NCBI RefSeq assembly: GCF_000766145.1
Contig: NZ_JNFB01000002.1
Location: 33,774-97,773 of the forward strand
DNA from: Paenilisteria newyorkensis
GTDB lineage: Bacteria; Bacillota; Bacilli; Lactobacillales; Listeriaceae
Length of the DNA stretch: 64,000 nucleotides
Reading direction: 5' to 3'
Shown here: positions 18,489-27,777 of the stretch, one piece after another
Layout: the number at the start of each line of letters is the position of its first letter
Position numbering within the stretch: the stretch's first letter is position 1
Notes under the pieces: model-generated
Databases searched by the model: none
Told to the model about the DNA's origin: nothing
What the model saw: the letters and a program-made list of their open reading frames with translations, nothing else
Translations under genes and position numbers: made by a program

Positions 18489-20111
18489 ATGTCTTCATCA
18501 AAACTACTTCGAGGAACTTTCATTTTAACGTTGGGAACTTTTATTTCTAAATTTTTAGGTCTGTTTTATGTCATTCCGTTTTATTGGATTATGGGTGGCG
18601 CTGGACCGATGACATTGTACAATTTCGGGTATGTCCCGTATCAAATTTTTCTAGGTATCGCAACGGCTGGTGTTCCGCTTGCGGTCGCGAAATATGTTGC
18701 GAAATATAACGCGATTGGCGAGTACGAAATCGGGCGTCGTTTATTCCGAACGGGCGTTTACTTAATGCTTGCAACGGGGGTTGTCAGCTTTATCGCCATG
18801 TATGCGTTAGCGCCTGTACTCGCTGGGCTGCAGTCGATTGAAGGTAGCGGTTATACGGTCGAGGACGTGACGGGGGTTATTCGTGCGGTTAGTTTCGCGC
18901 TCATCGTTATCCCGGTTATGAGCCTGATTCGTGGATTTTTCCAAGGGTACCAATCGATGGGTCCCTCAGCGGTTTCTCAAGTTATCGAGCAAATTGTCCG
19001 CATTGCGTTCCTGCTTGTCGGTTCAGCAACCGTGCTGTATATCCTGCACGGTACCATCGTTAGCGCCATTAGTATCGCCACATTCGCAGCCTTCATCGGC
19101 GCATTGGCGAGTCTGGCCTGCCTACTTTGGTACTTCTTCAAACGCAAAAAAGGTCTCGATGCCCTGTTACGAACGAGTAAAGGCGAAGTGACGGTCTCAT
19201 TACCGTCGATGTACAAAGATATTTTCATTACGGCGGTGCCATTCGTTGTTGTCGGCATTGCCAGCTCACTTTACCAACAAATTGACCAGTTCACGTTTGG
19301 CCGAATTTTGACATGGATTGGCTACAGCGGTCATGAAGCGGAGAATTTACTCGGTATCGTTAACTTCAGTGCGCAAAAATTAGTCATCATTCCAGTCAGT
19401 TTAGCGACTGCGTTTTCGATGACGATTGTGCCACTTGTGACGGCGGCTTATGTGCGTGGCGAACAGGAAAACGTGAAAAAGCAACTAAACGATGTTTTCC
19501 AAGTACTACTTTTCATCACGTTACCGGCATGTATCGGGATGTCCTTACTCGCAGAACCGCTTTACACAGTGTTTTATGAACATGATCCAGCAGGGATTCA
19601 AATCTTGGCGTTCTATGCGCCAGTCGCGATTTTGCTATCTTTATTCAGTGTAACAGCGGCGATTTTGCAAGGAATTGATGAACAGCGATTCACGATTTTG
19701 AGCCTGCTTATCGGTTTATTGACGAAATCCGTTTTTCAAATGCCGCTAATGATGTGGATGGGAGCGCGCGGTTCCGTTGCTGCGACTGGACTTGGCTACA
19801 CTGTGTCCGTTATTTTCGCGATGATCATCATTCGGAAATACGCGAACTACAATTTCAGCGTTATCCTAAGAAGAACAGTCTTAATGTTACTCCTGAATTT
19901 AGCGATGGCAATCTCCGTATTGCTCGTATATCAAGGGTTGACGATGTTTATTAATCCAGAAACGAAATTCAATTCGATGATTCTACTCATCCTTTGTGGT
20001 GGGGTAGGCGCGCTCGTGTACGGCTATCTGAGCTTGCGACTACGTCTATTCGACAAAGTATTTGGCCCAAGAGCCGCAACAATTCGCCGGAAACTGCGCA
20101 TGAAAGCATAA
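18489..20111 (+). CDS. murJ: MOP-superfamily flippase, MurJ/YtgP type
   Basis: A 540-residue protein with about 14 predicted membrane segments. The start MSSSKLLRGTFILTLGTFISKFLGLFYVIPF is typical of the YtgP branch of the polysaccharide/lipid II flippase family, which in Bacillus subtilis includes the MurJ lipid II flippase. It would move the wall precursor undecaprenyl-PP-MurNAc-GlcNAc across the membrane. AAAGGACGAGG precedes ATG 18489. Paralogues such as SpoVB exist, so exact orthology is probable rather than proven. A small membrane-protein gene follows after 18 nt. Confidence 0.8.
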   Translation: MSSSKLLRGTFILTLGTFISKFLGLFYVIPFYWIMGGAGPMTLYNFGYVPYQIFLGIATAGVPLAVAKYVAKYNAIGEYEIGRRLFRTGVYLMLATGVVSFIAMYALAPVLAGLQSIEGSGYTVEDVTGVIRAVSFALIVIPVMSLIRGFFQGYQSMGPSAVSQVIEQIVRIAFLLVGSATVLYILHGTIVSAISIATFAAFIGALASLACLLWYFFKRKKGLDALLRTSKGEVTVSLPSMYKDIFITAVPFVVVGIASSLYQQIDQFTFGRILTWIGYSGHEAENLLGIVNFSAQKLVIIPVSLATAFSMTIVPLVTAAYVRGEQENVKKQLNDVFQVLLFITLPACIGMSLLAEPLYTVFYEHDPAGIQILAFYAPVAILLSLFSVTAAILQGIDEQRFTILSLLIGLLTKSVFQMPLMMWMGARGSVAATGLGYTVSVIFAMIIIRKYANYNFSVILRRTVLMLLLNLAMAISVLLVYQGLTMFINPETKFNSMILLILCGGVGALVYGYLSLRLRLFDKVFGPRAATIRRKLRMKA

Positions 20112-20129
20112 AAGGGAGGCAAACGCATC

Positions 20130-20327
20130 ATGGAAAAACGAACAAGAAAGCGGTCAAAAGAAGCACGGCGAGCTCGCATATTTTTGATACTCGGCGTACT
20201 CTGTGTCATCGCAGGGCTGGGCGCACTATTTCTAGACTACACTTGGGTTGCCGTTCCATTCGCCATGCTCGCTGCATTACTAGTTGGCATGACGATTGGA
20301 TTAAAACTTCCAAGAACGAAAGAATAA
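20130..20327 (+). CDS. 65-residue membrane protein
   Basis: A small gene with a good ribosome site (GGGAGG, about 10 nt before the ATG) and a terminator directly after it. The protein has a highly basic N-terminus (KRTRKRSKEARRAR), two hydrophobic helices at about 17-34 and 38-57, and a charged end LPRTKE. It probably forms a cytoplasm-facing hairpin in the membrane and is likely cotranscribed with the flippase gene. No family is recognised and no function can be assigned. Confidence 0.75.
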   Translation: MEKRTRKRSKEARRARIFLILGVLCVIAGLGALFLDYTWVAVPFAMLAALLVGMTIGLKLPRTKE

Positions 20328-20332
20328 CGAAT

Positions 20333-20372
20333 AAAGCTTGCAGGTCGAATTCAGACATCGCAAGCTTTTTTT
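20333..20372 (+). terminator. terminator after the 65-residue gene
   Basis: AAAGCTTGC pairs with GCAAGCTTT across 17 nt and ends in T7. Confidence 0.85.
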
Positions 20373-20396
20373 GCGCTATTAAAAAAGGTTAGGAGA

Positions 20397-20405
20397 TGCT
20401 ATAAT
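20397..20405 (+). promoter_or_regulatory. extended -10 promoter of the broken permease gene
   Basis: TGCTATAAT lies 37 nt before the permease start and after the terminator. Confidence 0.55.
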
Positions 20406-20441
20406 TAGAAATATGGAAAATTGTAAAAAGGAGCTATACAT

Positions 20442-21369
20442 ATGAAAAATTTGGGTCATGCAATCACAGAACAGCTCAGCTATCAAAGGAAATCAAGACG
20501 ACTTCTCTGGCTACTTTTCGGTATTTTAGTTGTTTGTTGTCTGTCCAGTTTCAATCAATACGAGGCTTGGAAGTCGCCGAATGAGGATTTGAAGGCGACG
20601 CTTGCATCCAATAAGAGCATTGGTTATACGCTTGAGCAAGCACTCGCAGCGGATCAAGTGATTACGAAAGTAGATGGCGTTGAATCCAGTGACAATCCGA
20701 TTAAATATTTTTATTATGAAGCTAAGACGCAAAAAGCTGCGTTAAATCCTTGGAATGCGCCGAATCAATTTTTCACATCTTTGGCGGTGGTTGTGTTGCC
20801 CGTTATGTGGGGACTATACTGTATTTTAACGACATTAGGCACGAATAAAGCGGGGCACGAGATTCGGAGTTACCGCAGTTCTTTTTTTTGGAAAACTAAT
20901 CGCACTCTGCATCGTGGGCATCGGAGTAGTCACATTTGCAACGATTCTATCGATTATTGTCCAGTTTGTGGCCAACGCAATGCTTGGTATTCACGTGCAT
21001 GCGCCAGCGCCAGACCTCGCTCAATTGCCGATTCAAACGGCGTACCAATGCCTTGTTTTCACGCTATTCGCGAGCTTCTTTTTCTTCCTAGCAACGTGGA
21101 CGAAATCGCAAAAAATCAGTATTCTCACACTAGCAATCTACATGCTCCTCATCCCAAATCTAGGCGGTTTTGATCTTAAAAATCTGCTTTTGCTATCGCT
21201 TGATAATATTTACAACACGTCCGCCTCCACGATGGATATCATGAAAGGCCAGCCGACCGATATGTGGCTCGGCTACACCATTATCGTCTGCCTATGGATC
21301 GGTTTTGGCTTTTTCACCTATCACTATACAAAATTAAAACAAGACCCTAAAGCAACTGTTCCGCGCTGA
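20442..21369 (+). pseudogene. ABC-2-like membrane permease, split by a frameshift
   Basis: Two frames together encode one six-helix membrane protein of about 308 residues. The first frame (from ATG 20442, with AAAGGAG upstream) gives a helix near 22-38, an outer loop and a helix near 109-128. At C-T8-GG (20881-20890) the frame changes. One T fewer would read on as SSFFGKLIALCIVGIGVVTFATIL and continue to 21369 with four more helices. As written, the first frame ends at 21173 in nonsense. The cause may be slippage in the T8 tract, a real inactivation or a sequencing error. The layout resembles ABC-2 type permeases, but no ATPase gene is adjacent. Confidence 0.75.
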
Positions 21370-21378
21370 AAATAGCAA

Positions 21379-21418
21379 AAAAGCTTACACGCGCAATGGA
21401 AAACGTGTAGGCTTTATT
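21379..21418. terminator. bidirectional terminator
   Basis: AAGCTTACACG pairs with CGTGTAGGCTT between convergent genes, with A-rich and T-rich sides, and can serve both strands. Confidence 0.75.
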
Positions 21419-21420
21419 AA

Positions 21421-22263
21421 TTAATATGGATTGTCGTCAGTTTCGCTAAACTTCTTCAAATAATACGGAATTTGTTCGGCGACTTCGGTTGGCAAAACAA
21501 CATATTTCTTTTTCGCCAGCGTTTCACCGATATAACTATGCAAAAATACAGCGGTGAGGACGGCGTGTTTCGGTTTTTCTAGCTGTCCGAGTAATCCGGC
21601 GATCATTCCGGCCAGCGTGTCGCCCATACCGCCCGTTGCCATCGCTGGTGTACCGTATATATTTTGCCAAATATCTTCGCCGATATAGACACGCGTGCGG
21701 TGATCCTTCAACACAACAATCGCATCGAAATCAGTCGCAAAATCTTGATTCTTCATGTCATCCAGATTCTCCGTCTCCATATGCGTCAATCGTTCCCATT
21801 CCTTACGATGAGGCGTAAAAATGAGCGTCGCATCCGGCTTTTTGAAATTTTGCGAAGCGTACAACGTAATCCCGTCCCCATCAATCACAACCCGCTGCTC
21901 GGCATGCGCATACTCACAAACGATCTCTAAAAGCTGTCCCGCCGTTTCATTCACACCCAGGCCAGGCCCAATCAAAATCGTATCAAATTGCGGCAAAACT
22001 TCCATCAAATAATCCGTATCATTAAAATCGAGGCACATCGCTTCGGGCAGTCTCGCATGAAGCGCCGAACGATTCACTGGATGCGTCGCGACCGTTACAA
22101 GCCCAGCACCGCTATAAATCGCGCCTTGCGCAGCCATAATGATCGCGCCGCCAAGCCGTTCATTCCCGCCAATCAATAAAACACGACCATAATCACCTTT
22201 ATTCGACTCATCTTCGCGCTGCTTAATCCAAGCACAGATAACCTTTGGCGTGATTTTCTTCAT
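21421..22263 (-). CDS. nnrD: ADP-dependent NAD(P)H-hydrate dehydratase
   Basis: A 280-residue ribokinase-fold enzyme (YjeF C-terminal type) that repairs damaged NAD(P)H hydrates using ADP. Conserved blocks are LIGGNERLGGAIIMAAQGAIYSGAG, LIGPGLGVNETA, FTPHRKEWERL and ATGGMGDTLAGMIAGLLGQ (nucleotide-binding and catalytic aspartate). The N-terminal epimerase domain is absent, as in other Firmicutes single-domain forms. GAAAGGATG lies before the ATG on the minus strand. It is transcribed away from the Nudix gene and towards the broken permease. Confidence 0.92.
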   Translation of the reverse strand: MKKITPKVICAWIKQREDESNKGDYGRVLLIGGNERLGGAIIMAAQGAIYSGAGLVTVATHPVNRSALHARLPEAMCLDFNDTDYLMEVLPQFDTILIGPGLGVNETAGQLLEIVCEYAHAEQRVVIDGDGITLYASQNFKKPDATLIFTPHRKEWERLTHMETENLDDMKNQDFATDFDAIVVLKDHRTRVYIGEDIWQNIYGTPAMATGGMGDTLAGMIAGLLGQLEKPKHAVLTAVFLHSYIGETLAKKKYVVLPTEVAEQIPYYLKKFSETDDNPY

Positions 22264-22382
22264 TTTTGCAACATCCTTTCTCGATTTTCTTTTTCAGTAT
22301 GTATTATATAGTATTCATTATAAACCTACTTGCCAAATTGTCCAATTTAGTATAACCTATGCAGAAAAGGAGTGAAAGTAAA

Positions 22383-22790
22383 ATGAAACCAATTTTTCCA
22401 GCAGTAAAAGCAGTTATTATACATAACGGTCACTTTTTAGTTTTGAAGAAAGCGGGCGTGGAAGGGGATGTGTGGGAACTTCCTGGTGGTCGGATGAACT
22501 TCGGCGAAACGAAAGGCGAGGCATTATTCCGCGAGGTGCAAGAAGAAACGGGGCTTCAAGTCCAGCCGTTTATTCTCTACGATACGTGGGAATTTTTCCA
22601 ACCAGAATATCAAATTACAGGCGTGATTTACTTGTGCGAAAAACCGGATGGCGAAGTGCGGCTTTCGAGTGAACACCAAGCGTACGACTGGTTTCCACTG
22701 GAAGCGAGCAGTCTAGAACGAATGGACGTTGTGTTTGCGTCGCGGATGGTACGATGGGATTTTGAGGCGATTCAAGGATTTATGGCGTAA
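22383..22790 (+). CDS. Nudix hydrolase
   Basis: A 135-residue cytosolic hydrolase of nucleoside-diphosphate-linked compounds. The Nudix box is intact: GG-RMNFGE-TKGEALF-REVQEETGL, following G-x5-E-x7-REVxEExGL. ATG 22383 is used because AAAGGAGTG precedes it; the frame is open slightly further upstream without a ribosome site. The substrate is unknown, since the fold is shared by ADP-ribose, dNTP and other hydrolases. It is divergent from nnrD and upstream of pepV. Confidence 0.88.
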   Translation: MKPIFPAVKAVIIHNGHFLVLKKAGVEGDVWELPGGRMNFGETKGEALFREVQEETGLQVQPFILYDTWEFFQPEYQITGVIYLCEKPDGEVRLSSEHQAYDWFPLEASSLERMDVVFASRMVRWDFEAIQGFMA

Positions 22791-22872
22791 TTCACCTCAA
22801 AATGCTTTCATACGAGTGCAAAAGGGTATACAATGGAGAAGGTAAACTAACTGTTGAAGGGATTGTTATAAT

Positions 22873-24285
22873 ATGAGTACGATCAATTGGCAAGAGGAAG
22901 TAGAGAAACGCCGCGAGGATTTCAAACGTGATTTATTTGCGATTTTGAGCATTCCAAGTGTGCGCGATGATTCCAAAGCAACGGAGGACGCACCGTTTGG
23001 CCCCGACGTGAAAAAAGCATTGGATTTTGCTTTAGAACTAGCGGCAAAAGACGGTTTTACAACGAAAGAAGTTGGCAATGTTGCAGGTCATGCGGAGTTC
23101 GGTCAAGGCGAAGAATTAGTCGCAGCGCTTGGTCACGTAGATGTGGTGCCGGTTGGCGATGATTGGTCACACGATCCATTTGATCCAATTTTAAAAGACG
23201 GTAAGGTGTTCGCACGAGGCTCAGCGGATGACAAAGGCCCAGCGATGGCTGCTTACTACGCGATGAAAATTATTAAAGAACTAGATTTACCGCTATCACG
23301 CCGCGTTCGGATGATTTACGGTTCAGATGAAGAAAGCGGTATGTCTTGTGTGGAACGCTATTTCGAAACGGAAGAACAGCCAACGATGGGCTTTGTTCCA
23401 GATGCTGAATTCCCGATTATCCACGCTGAAAAAGGTATTTCTGAACTTGATATTTCGTTCAAAGATGGCGAAAAAGAAGGAAACGCTGATTTCCGCCTTA
23501 TCAGTTTTGAATCTGGCGCGCGTTACAACATGGTTCCAGATCACGCGAAAGCTGTTTTGGAAAACGTGAAGGATTTCGACGTCCTTTCTAAAAATTTCGC
23601 AGCGTATCAAAAAGAAACAAAATTAGCTGGTGAACTAGTAGAATCAGGTAATTCTGTGACGATTTCTATGGTCGGTAAAGCGGCGCATGCGATGGAGCCG
23701 AACAATGGTATCAATGCAGGACTTCATTTAGTAGCATTCCTTGGCAAATTCACGCAAACGGGAGCTGCAAGTGATTTTATAACATTTGGTAAAGATTACT
23801 TATATGGCGATTCGCGTGCGATGAAACTTGGCATTCGTTATGAAGACGATGAGAGTGGCGAATTGACAATGAACGTTGGTGTGATCCGTTATAGCGTGGA
23901 AGAAGGCGGCCGTTATGGCTTGAATTTCCGTTATCCGGTAACCGCGAACATGGATCAGCTGAAGCTTAAAATGGAAACAGTCGTTAATGAATACAATGGT
24001 CAATATACGCATTACGACGATTCTAAACCGCTATTCGTGCCAAAAGACCATCCACTAATCCAAACGTTGCAAGAAGTTTACACGAACCAAACGGGCGAAG
24101 AAGCAACATTACTCGCTATTGGTGGCGGAACTTATGCGCGTCACATGGAGACTGGGGTTGCGTTTGGAGCGCTATTCCCAGGCCGCGAAGACACGATGCA
24201 CCAAAAAGATGAGTTCGCGTATTTCGACGATTTAATTAAAACAATCGCAATTTACGCCGAAGCCCTTTACAAACTAGCGAAGTAA
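22873..24285 (+). CDS. pepV: PepV-type dipeptidase (M20 family)
   Basis: A 470-residue zinc dipeptidase acting on Xaa-His and similar dipeptides. Zinc-site motifs are LGHVDVVPVGDDW (His and Asp) and GRGSADDKGP-type RGSADDKGPAMA. YGSDEESG carries the catalytic and metal glutamates. The lid domain lies in the middle, and GGGTYARHMETGVAFGALFPG ends the catalytic core. The length matches PepV of Listeria and Lactobacillus. A possible -10 TACAAT lies about 40 nt before the start. A hairpin terminator candidate follows. Confidence 0.93.
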   Translation: MSTINWQEEVEKRREDFKRDLFAILSIPSVRDDSKATEDAPFGPDVKKALDFALELAAKDGFTTKEVGNVAGHAEFGQGEELVAALGHVDVVPVGDDWSHDPFDPILKDGKVFARGSADDKGPAMAAYYAMKIIKELDLPLSRRVRMIYGSDEESGMSCVERYFETEEQPTMGFVPDAEFPIIHAEKGISELDISFKDGEKEGNADFRLISFESGARYNMVPDHAKAVLENVKDFDVLSKNFAAYQKETKLAGELVESGNSVTISMVGKAAHAMEPNNGINAGLHLVAFLGKFTQTGAASDFITFGKDYLYGDSRAMKLGIRYEDDESGELTMNVGVIRYSVEEGGRYGLNFRYPVTANMDQLKLKMETVVNEYNGQYTHYDDSKPLFVPKDHPLIQTLQEVYTNQTGEEATLLAIGGGTYARHMETGVAFGALFPGREDTMHQKDEFAYFDDLIKTIAIYAEALYKLAK

Positions 24286-24324
24286 AGTATATAATTGAAA
24301 AAAATTAAGATTCAGACTGAATGT

Positions 24325-24366
24325 AGCAGAGGAACGAAACGCTGGTTTTAACCTCTGCTTTGGTCT
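24325..24366 (+). terminator. possible terminator after pepV
   Basis: AGCAGAGG pairs with CCTCTGCT across 19 nt, but the T tract (TTGGTCTTG) is weak. Confidence 0.45.
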
Positions 24367-24419
24367 TGATTGGAATTTTTAGATAGTTGCAAAAACATTC
24401 GCGAAGGAGTGCTGAAGAG

Positions 24420-25283
24420 ATGAAAGTATTAGTGAAGAACCAATTAATAGAACGTGATGAAGCAAAAGTTGATGTTGAAGATAGAGGTTACCAGTTCGGA
24501 GACGGGGTTTACGAGGTTATTCGTATGTATAATGGCCAATTTTTTACATATGATGAGCATATCGAGCGTTTGTATGCGAGCGCGGCTAAAATTGATCTTG
24601 TGATTCCTTATAGCAAGCCGGAATTGCGTGCGCTTGTGGACAGTTTGATGGAAGCGAACAATATTGGGACTGGTAATGTGTATCTTCAAATCACGCGTGG
24701 GGAGCAGTCGCCACGTAATCATGTGATTCCAAGCACGCCGCCGGAAGCTGTGCTCACCGCCTCTGCTAGTGAAGTTCCGCGTGATACGACGCTATTTGAG
24801 AACGGCCGCAAAGCGATTCTGGAAGAGGACGTTCGCTGGTTGCGTTGCGATATTAAGAGCCTTAATTTACTGGGAAATTCGATTGCAAAAAATAAAGCGC
24901 ATCAAGCTGGGGCGTTTGAAGCAATTCTGCATCGCGGGGAAAACGTGACGGAAGGCTCTGCGGCGAATGCTTACATGATTAAAGATGGTAAATTAATCAC
25001 GCATGCCTCTAACAACCTGATTTTAGAGGGAATTACACGCCAGGTTATTTTGCGAGTGGCAGAAGAGAACGGGATTCCTGTTGTTGAATCTGGCTTTACG
25101 CTCACGGATTTGGCTGCGGCGGATGAGGTATTCATTTCCAGCACGACGATTGAAGTGACGCCGATTATTGAAATTGACGGGAAAGTCGTTGGCGATGGCA
25201 AACGTGGACCGATAACGAAGAAATTGCACGACGCCTTCACAAAAGAGATTATGAAGCAATGTGGCGAATTGGCAGTAAACTAA
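24420..25283 (+). CDS. dat: D-amino-acid aminotransferase
   Basis: A fold-type IV PLP enzyme that makes D-glutamate and D-alanine from keto acids for peptidoglycan. The 287 residues match the Listeria and Bacillus enzymes. Visible are the N-terminal DRGYQFGDGVYEVIR, the PLP lysine K146 in CDIKSLNLLGN, EGSAANAYMI, and the cofactor-phosphate region EVFISSTTIEVTPI. ATG 24420 follows AAGGAGTG; the upstream part of the open frame has no ribosome site. Branched-chain aminotransferases share the fold, but these motifs favour the D-specific enzyme. Confidence 0.92.
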   Translation: MKVLVKNQLIERDEAKVDVEDRGYQFGDGVYEVIRMYNGQFFTYDEHIERLYASAAKIDLVIPYSKPELRALVDSLMEANNIGTGNVYLQITRGEQSPRNHVIPSTPPEAVLTASASEVPRDTTLFENGRKAILEEDVRWLRCDIKSLNLLGNSIAKNKAHQAGAFEAILHRGENVTEGSAANAYMIKDGKLITHASNNLILEGITRQVILRVAEENGIPVVESGFTLTDLAAADEVFISSTTIEVTPIIEIDGKVVGDGKRGPITKKLHDAFTKEIMKQCGELAVN

Positions 25284-25293
25284 AAATAACGAG

Positions 25294-25336
25294 ACCGGAT
25301 GGGTTCATGAGTAGATGAATCGATTCGGTTTTTTGA
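25294..25336 (+). terminator. terminator after dat
   Basis: ACCGGATGGGTTCA pairs with TGAATCGATTCGGT and runs into T6. Confidence 0.75.
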
Positions 25337-25352
25337 TGGGGAGGTTTTAAAA

Positions 25353-25703
25353 ATGGATCCTTCACTAAAAGCGCATTTGCAATATTTGGAGGAGCAGTTG
25401 CTACAACCAGAAGTTCGATCGTCTCGGGAAGCGTTACAGCGTATCTTGGCGGAGAATTTTTTTGAGTTCGGGAGTTCTGGGCGCGTGCTTTACAAAAATG
25501 AGTCGATTGGTGAAGAGGGAATTGGGGAAGTGGAGATGGCTTTGAGCGATTTTGAAATTCAGGAATTAGCGGAAGATGTTGTTTTGGCGACGTATCGCAT
25601 TTTTAATGTCACGCAAAAGCAAGAATCACTACGAAGCTCAATCTGGAAATTCAAGGATGCTAGATGGCAACTCGTTTTTCATCAGGGAACGAAATGTATA
25701 TAA
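25353..25703 (+). CDS. DUF4440-like (NTF2-fold) protein
   Basis: A 116-residue soluble protein. The segment RILAENFFEFGSSGRVLYKN, followed by ATYRIFNV and a tail WKFKDARWQLVFHQGTK, matches the DUF4440 branch of the NTF2-like (SnoaL) fold. Such proteins have a cone-shaped pocket and varied roles, mostly unknown. GGGGAGG precedes ATG 25353. It lies between the dat terminator and the marR promoter and appears monocistronic. No catalytic assignment is made. Confidence 0.75.
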   Translation: MDPSLKAHLQYLEEQLLQPEVRSSREALQRILAENFFEFGSSGRVLYKNESIGEEGIGEVEMALSDFEIQELAEDVVLATYRIFNVTQKQESLRSSIWKFKDARWQLVFHQGTKCI

Positions 25704-25769
25704 ATAATGACATATAAAAAATATTCGTTGCTATACGGTTATTGTGCCCGCTTTCATGAAAAAAGCTAC

Positions 25770-25797
25770 TTGACATCGTGCGTAATCGGCGTATAAT
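25770..25797 (+). promoter_or_regulatory. sigma-A promoter of marR-mdrM
   Basis: TTGACA (25770-25775), a 16-nt spacer and TATAAT (25792-25797). A partial inverted repeat TTCG-CATA-CGAA at 25813-25824 lies just downstream and could be the MarR operator. Confidence 0.75.
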
Positions 25798-25861
25798 AAG
25801 CGTTGTTAATAGTTCGCATACGAATCTTTCGCTTGTGAACATTAAAGGAGGAGAACAGAAT

Positions 25862-26305
25862 TTGGACGAGAAATTAATACGCGAGGTGGTTCTCTCATTT
25901 CGAACGATGCAGCAAAAAATACACCATTATTTACAAGAAGAGGCAACGAAGCGTGACATTACAACTGTGCAATTATTTTCGCTAGGTACGTTGAAAAGAG
26001 AGCCACATTTAACGCTTGGGGAACTGGCAGAGCGTGTACGCGTGAATAAAAGCACGATGAGCGGGATTGTCGATCGATTGGTGAAGGCGAATTACTTAAC
26101 GCGGGGACGTGATGAAGGGAATCGTCGGGCGCTGAATTTACAGCTAACCCAAGAAGGCCTCGCAAAAGTGGACGAAACGTATGATGTTTTTTTTAACCGT
26201 TTAGAGGCGGTTTTGGAAATAGACTCGGAAGAACTGAGGGCAATGCTCGCAACACATGACAAAATGATTGCGTTACTAGAACGAAAAGGAGAAACGAAAC
26301 AATGA
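25862..26305 (+). CDS. marR: MarR-family regulator of the adjacent exporter
   Basis: A 147-residue dimeric winged-helix repressor. The recognition region is LTLGELAERVRVNKSTMSGIVDRLVKANYLTRGRDEGNRRA. The start is TTG 25862, chosen because AAAGGAGGAG lies 9 nt upstream; the open frame extends back through the promoter without another ribosome site. It overlaps the exporter gene by ATGA. In L. monocytogenes the same pair (lmo1618-lmo1617) controls the MdrM multidrug exporter, so a role as its repressor is likely. Confidence 0.88.
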   Translation: MDEKLIREVVLSFRTMQQKIHHYLQEEATKRDITTVQLFSLGTLKREPHLTLGELAERVRVNKSTMSGIVDRLVKANYLTRGRDEGNRRALNLQLTQEGLAKVDETYDVFFNRLEAVLEIDSEELRAMLATHDKMIALLERKGETKQ

Positions 26306-27777
26306 ATATGAAAGCAGCAAGTGATGGAATTAAAACAAACGGTATCTTAATCGTAATGCTGATGGGGGCATTTGTCACGATCTTGAACCAGACGCTTATG
26401 AACGTGGCACTACCAAGCATTATGACGGACTTCAATATTACGGCGAGTCAAGGACAATGGTTGACAACAGGATTTATGCTGGTCAATGGTGTCATGATTC
26501 CGATGACGGCCTTTTTAATTGAGCGATTTACGACAAGACAACTATACTTATTTGCGATGATTACGTTTGCCATTGGTACGACGATTTCTGGTTTTGCAGG
26601 GGATTACACCGTACTTATTATCGGGCGGATGGTGCAAGCGATTGGTGCGGGTATCGTGATGCCGCTTTTGACCGTGGTTGTACTTAATCTCTTTCCGATG
26701 GAGCGGCGCGGTAGAGCGATGGGTTTGATTGGCCTTGCGATGAACTTTGCGCCAGCGATCGGACCGACTTTATCTGGTTGGATTGTGCAAGAATATGATT
26801 GGCGAAATCTTTTTTACATTATTATTCCATTCGCGATTCTCGATGTTGTCGTGGCCTTTTTCTTACTAAAAAATGTCGGGAAACGTACTTTTCCAAAATT
26901 GGATTTCCTCGGGGTTATTTTATCGACCATCGGGTTTGGTAGTTTATTACTAGGATTCAGTAACGCAGGGGATCATGATTTCCTATCTGCAAAAGTGCTA
27001 GGATTCGTCTTATTAGGATTTGTTGTTTTAGCAGTATTTATTTGGTATCAAGGTCGCGCGAAAGCACCTTTGCTAAACTTCAACGTGTTTAAACACAGAA
27101 CATTTACTTTGACAACAACGATTAGTTTCTTCGTCATGATGGGATTATATGGCGGTATGTTATTATTCCCGATTTTCTTACAAAGTGTACGACATTTTAC
27201 ACCGCTAGAATCAGGGCTCGTGCTTTTACCGGGGGCTGTGATGACCGCGGCACTTTCACCGGTAACGGGAATTATGTTTGACCGATTTGGTGCGAAATAT
27301 TTGTCATTAATTGGGCTTGTTATCATGGCTGTAACGACATTCATGTTTACAAACCTTGATGAAAGCACGACTTTAACGTATATCGTCGTTGTGCAAACGA
27401 TTCGGGCAAGCGGGATGGCGATGGTCATGATGCCGCTCCAAACAGCCGCGCTCAACTCGTTACCACTATCAATGGCGGCACACGGCTCGGCAATGTTTAA
27501 CACCGTCCGGCAAATTGCGGGGTCGCTCGGAACGGCGCTACTCATAACCACTATGTCAAAAAGTGCGAAAAGCTTCGGCGAGAACTTGACGGCGGCGGAT
27601 GTTGCAGGTAAAACGAAAGAACAGATTGCGAATCATGTGTTGATTCACGGGATTGAGACAGCATTCTTGGTTTCCTCGATTCTTTCTGTGATTGCTGTCA
27701 TTTTGGCGATATTTATTAAGAAGAAAAAACAATCATTGGCTCCCATTGTGACTAAAACGGAAGTCATCGAACATTAA
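26302..27777 (+). CDS. mdrM: MdrM-like 14-helix MFS exporter
   Basis: A 491-residue DHA2-family proton-coupled exporter (EmrB/QacA type). Family signs are LNQTLMNVALPSIMTDF in helix 1, WLTTGFMLVNGVMIPMTAFL, the motif C-like GPTLSGWIV and about 14 hydrophobic segments. A short basic loop IKKKKQS ends the last helix. It is translationally coupled to the MarR-type gene. The L. monocytogenes counterpart MdrM exports drugs and has been linked to c-di-AMP secretion; transfer of that role to this protein is by synteny and family only. Confidence 0.88.
   Translation: MNMKAASDGIKTNGILIVMLMGAFVTILNQTLMNVALPSIMTDFNITASQGQWLTTGFMLVNGVMIPMTAFLIERFTTRQLYLFAMITFAIGTTISGFAGDYTVLIIGRMVQAIGAGIVMPLLTVVVLNLFPMERRGRAMGLIGLAMNFAPAIGPTLSGWIVQEYDWRNLFYIIIPFAILDVVVAFFLLKNVGKRTFPKLDFLGVILSTIGFGSLLLGFSNAGDHDFLSAKVLGFVLLGFVVLAVFIWYQGRAKAPLLNFNVFKHRTFTLTTTISFFVMMGLYGGMLLFPIFLQSVRHFTPLESGLVLLPGAVMTAALSPVTGIMFDRFGAKYLSLIGLVIMAVTTFMFTNLDESTTLTYIVVVQTIRASGMAMVMMPLQTAALNSLPLSMAAHGSAMFNTVRQIAGSLGTALLITTMSKSAKSFGENLTAADVAGKTKEQIANHVLIHGIETAFLVSSILSVIAVILAIFIKKKKQSLAPIVTKTEVIEH

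Noticed and set aside
19994..20392. 132-residue frame overlapping the flippase end, the 65-residue gene and the terminator
   Set aside because: It is a frame shadow across two real genes and a terminator hairpin, without start signals.
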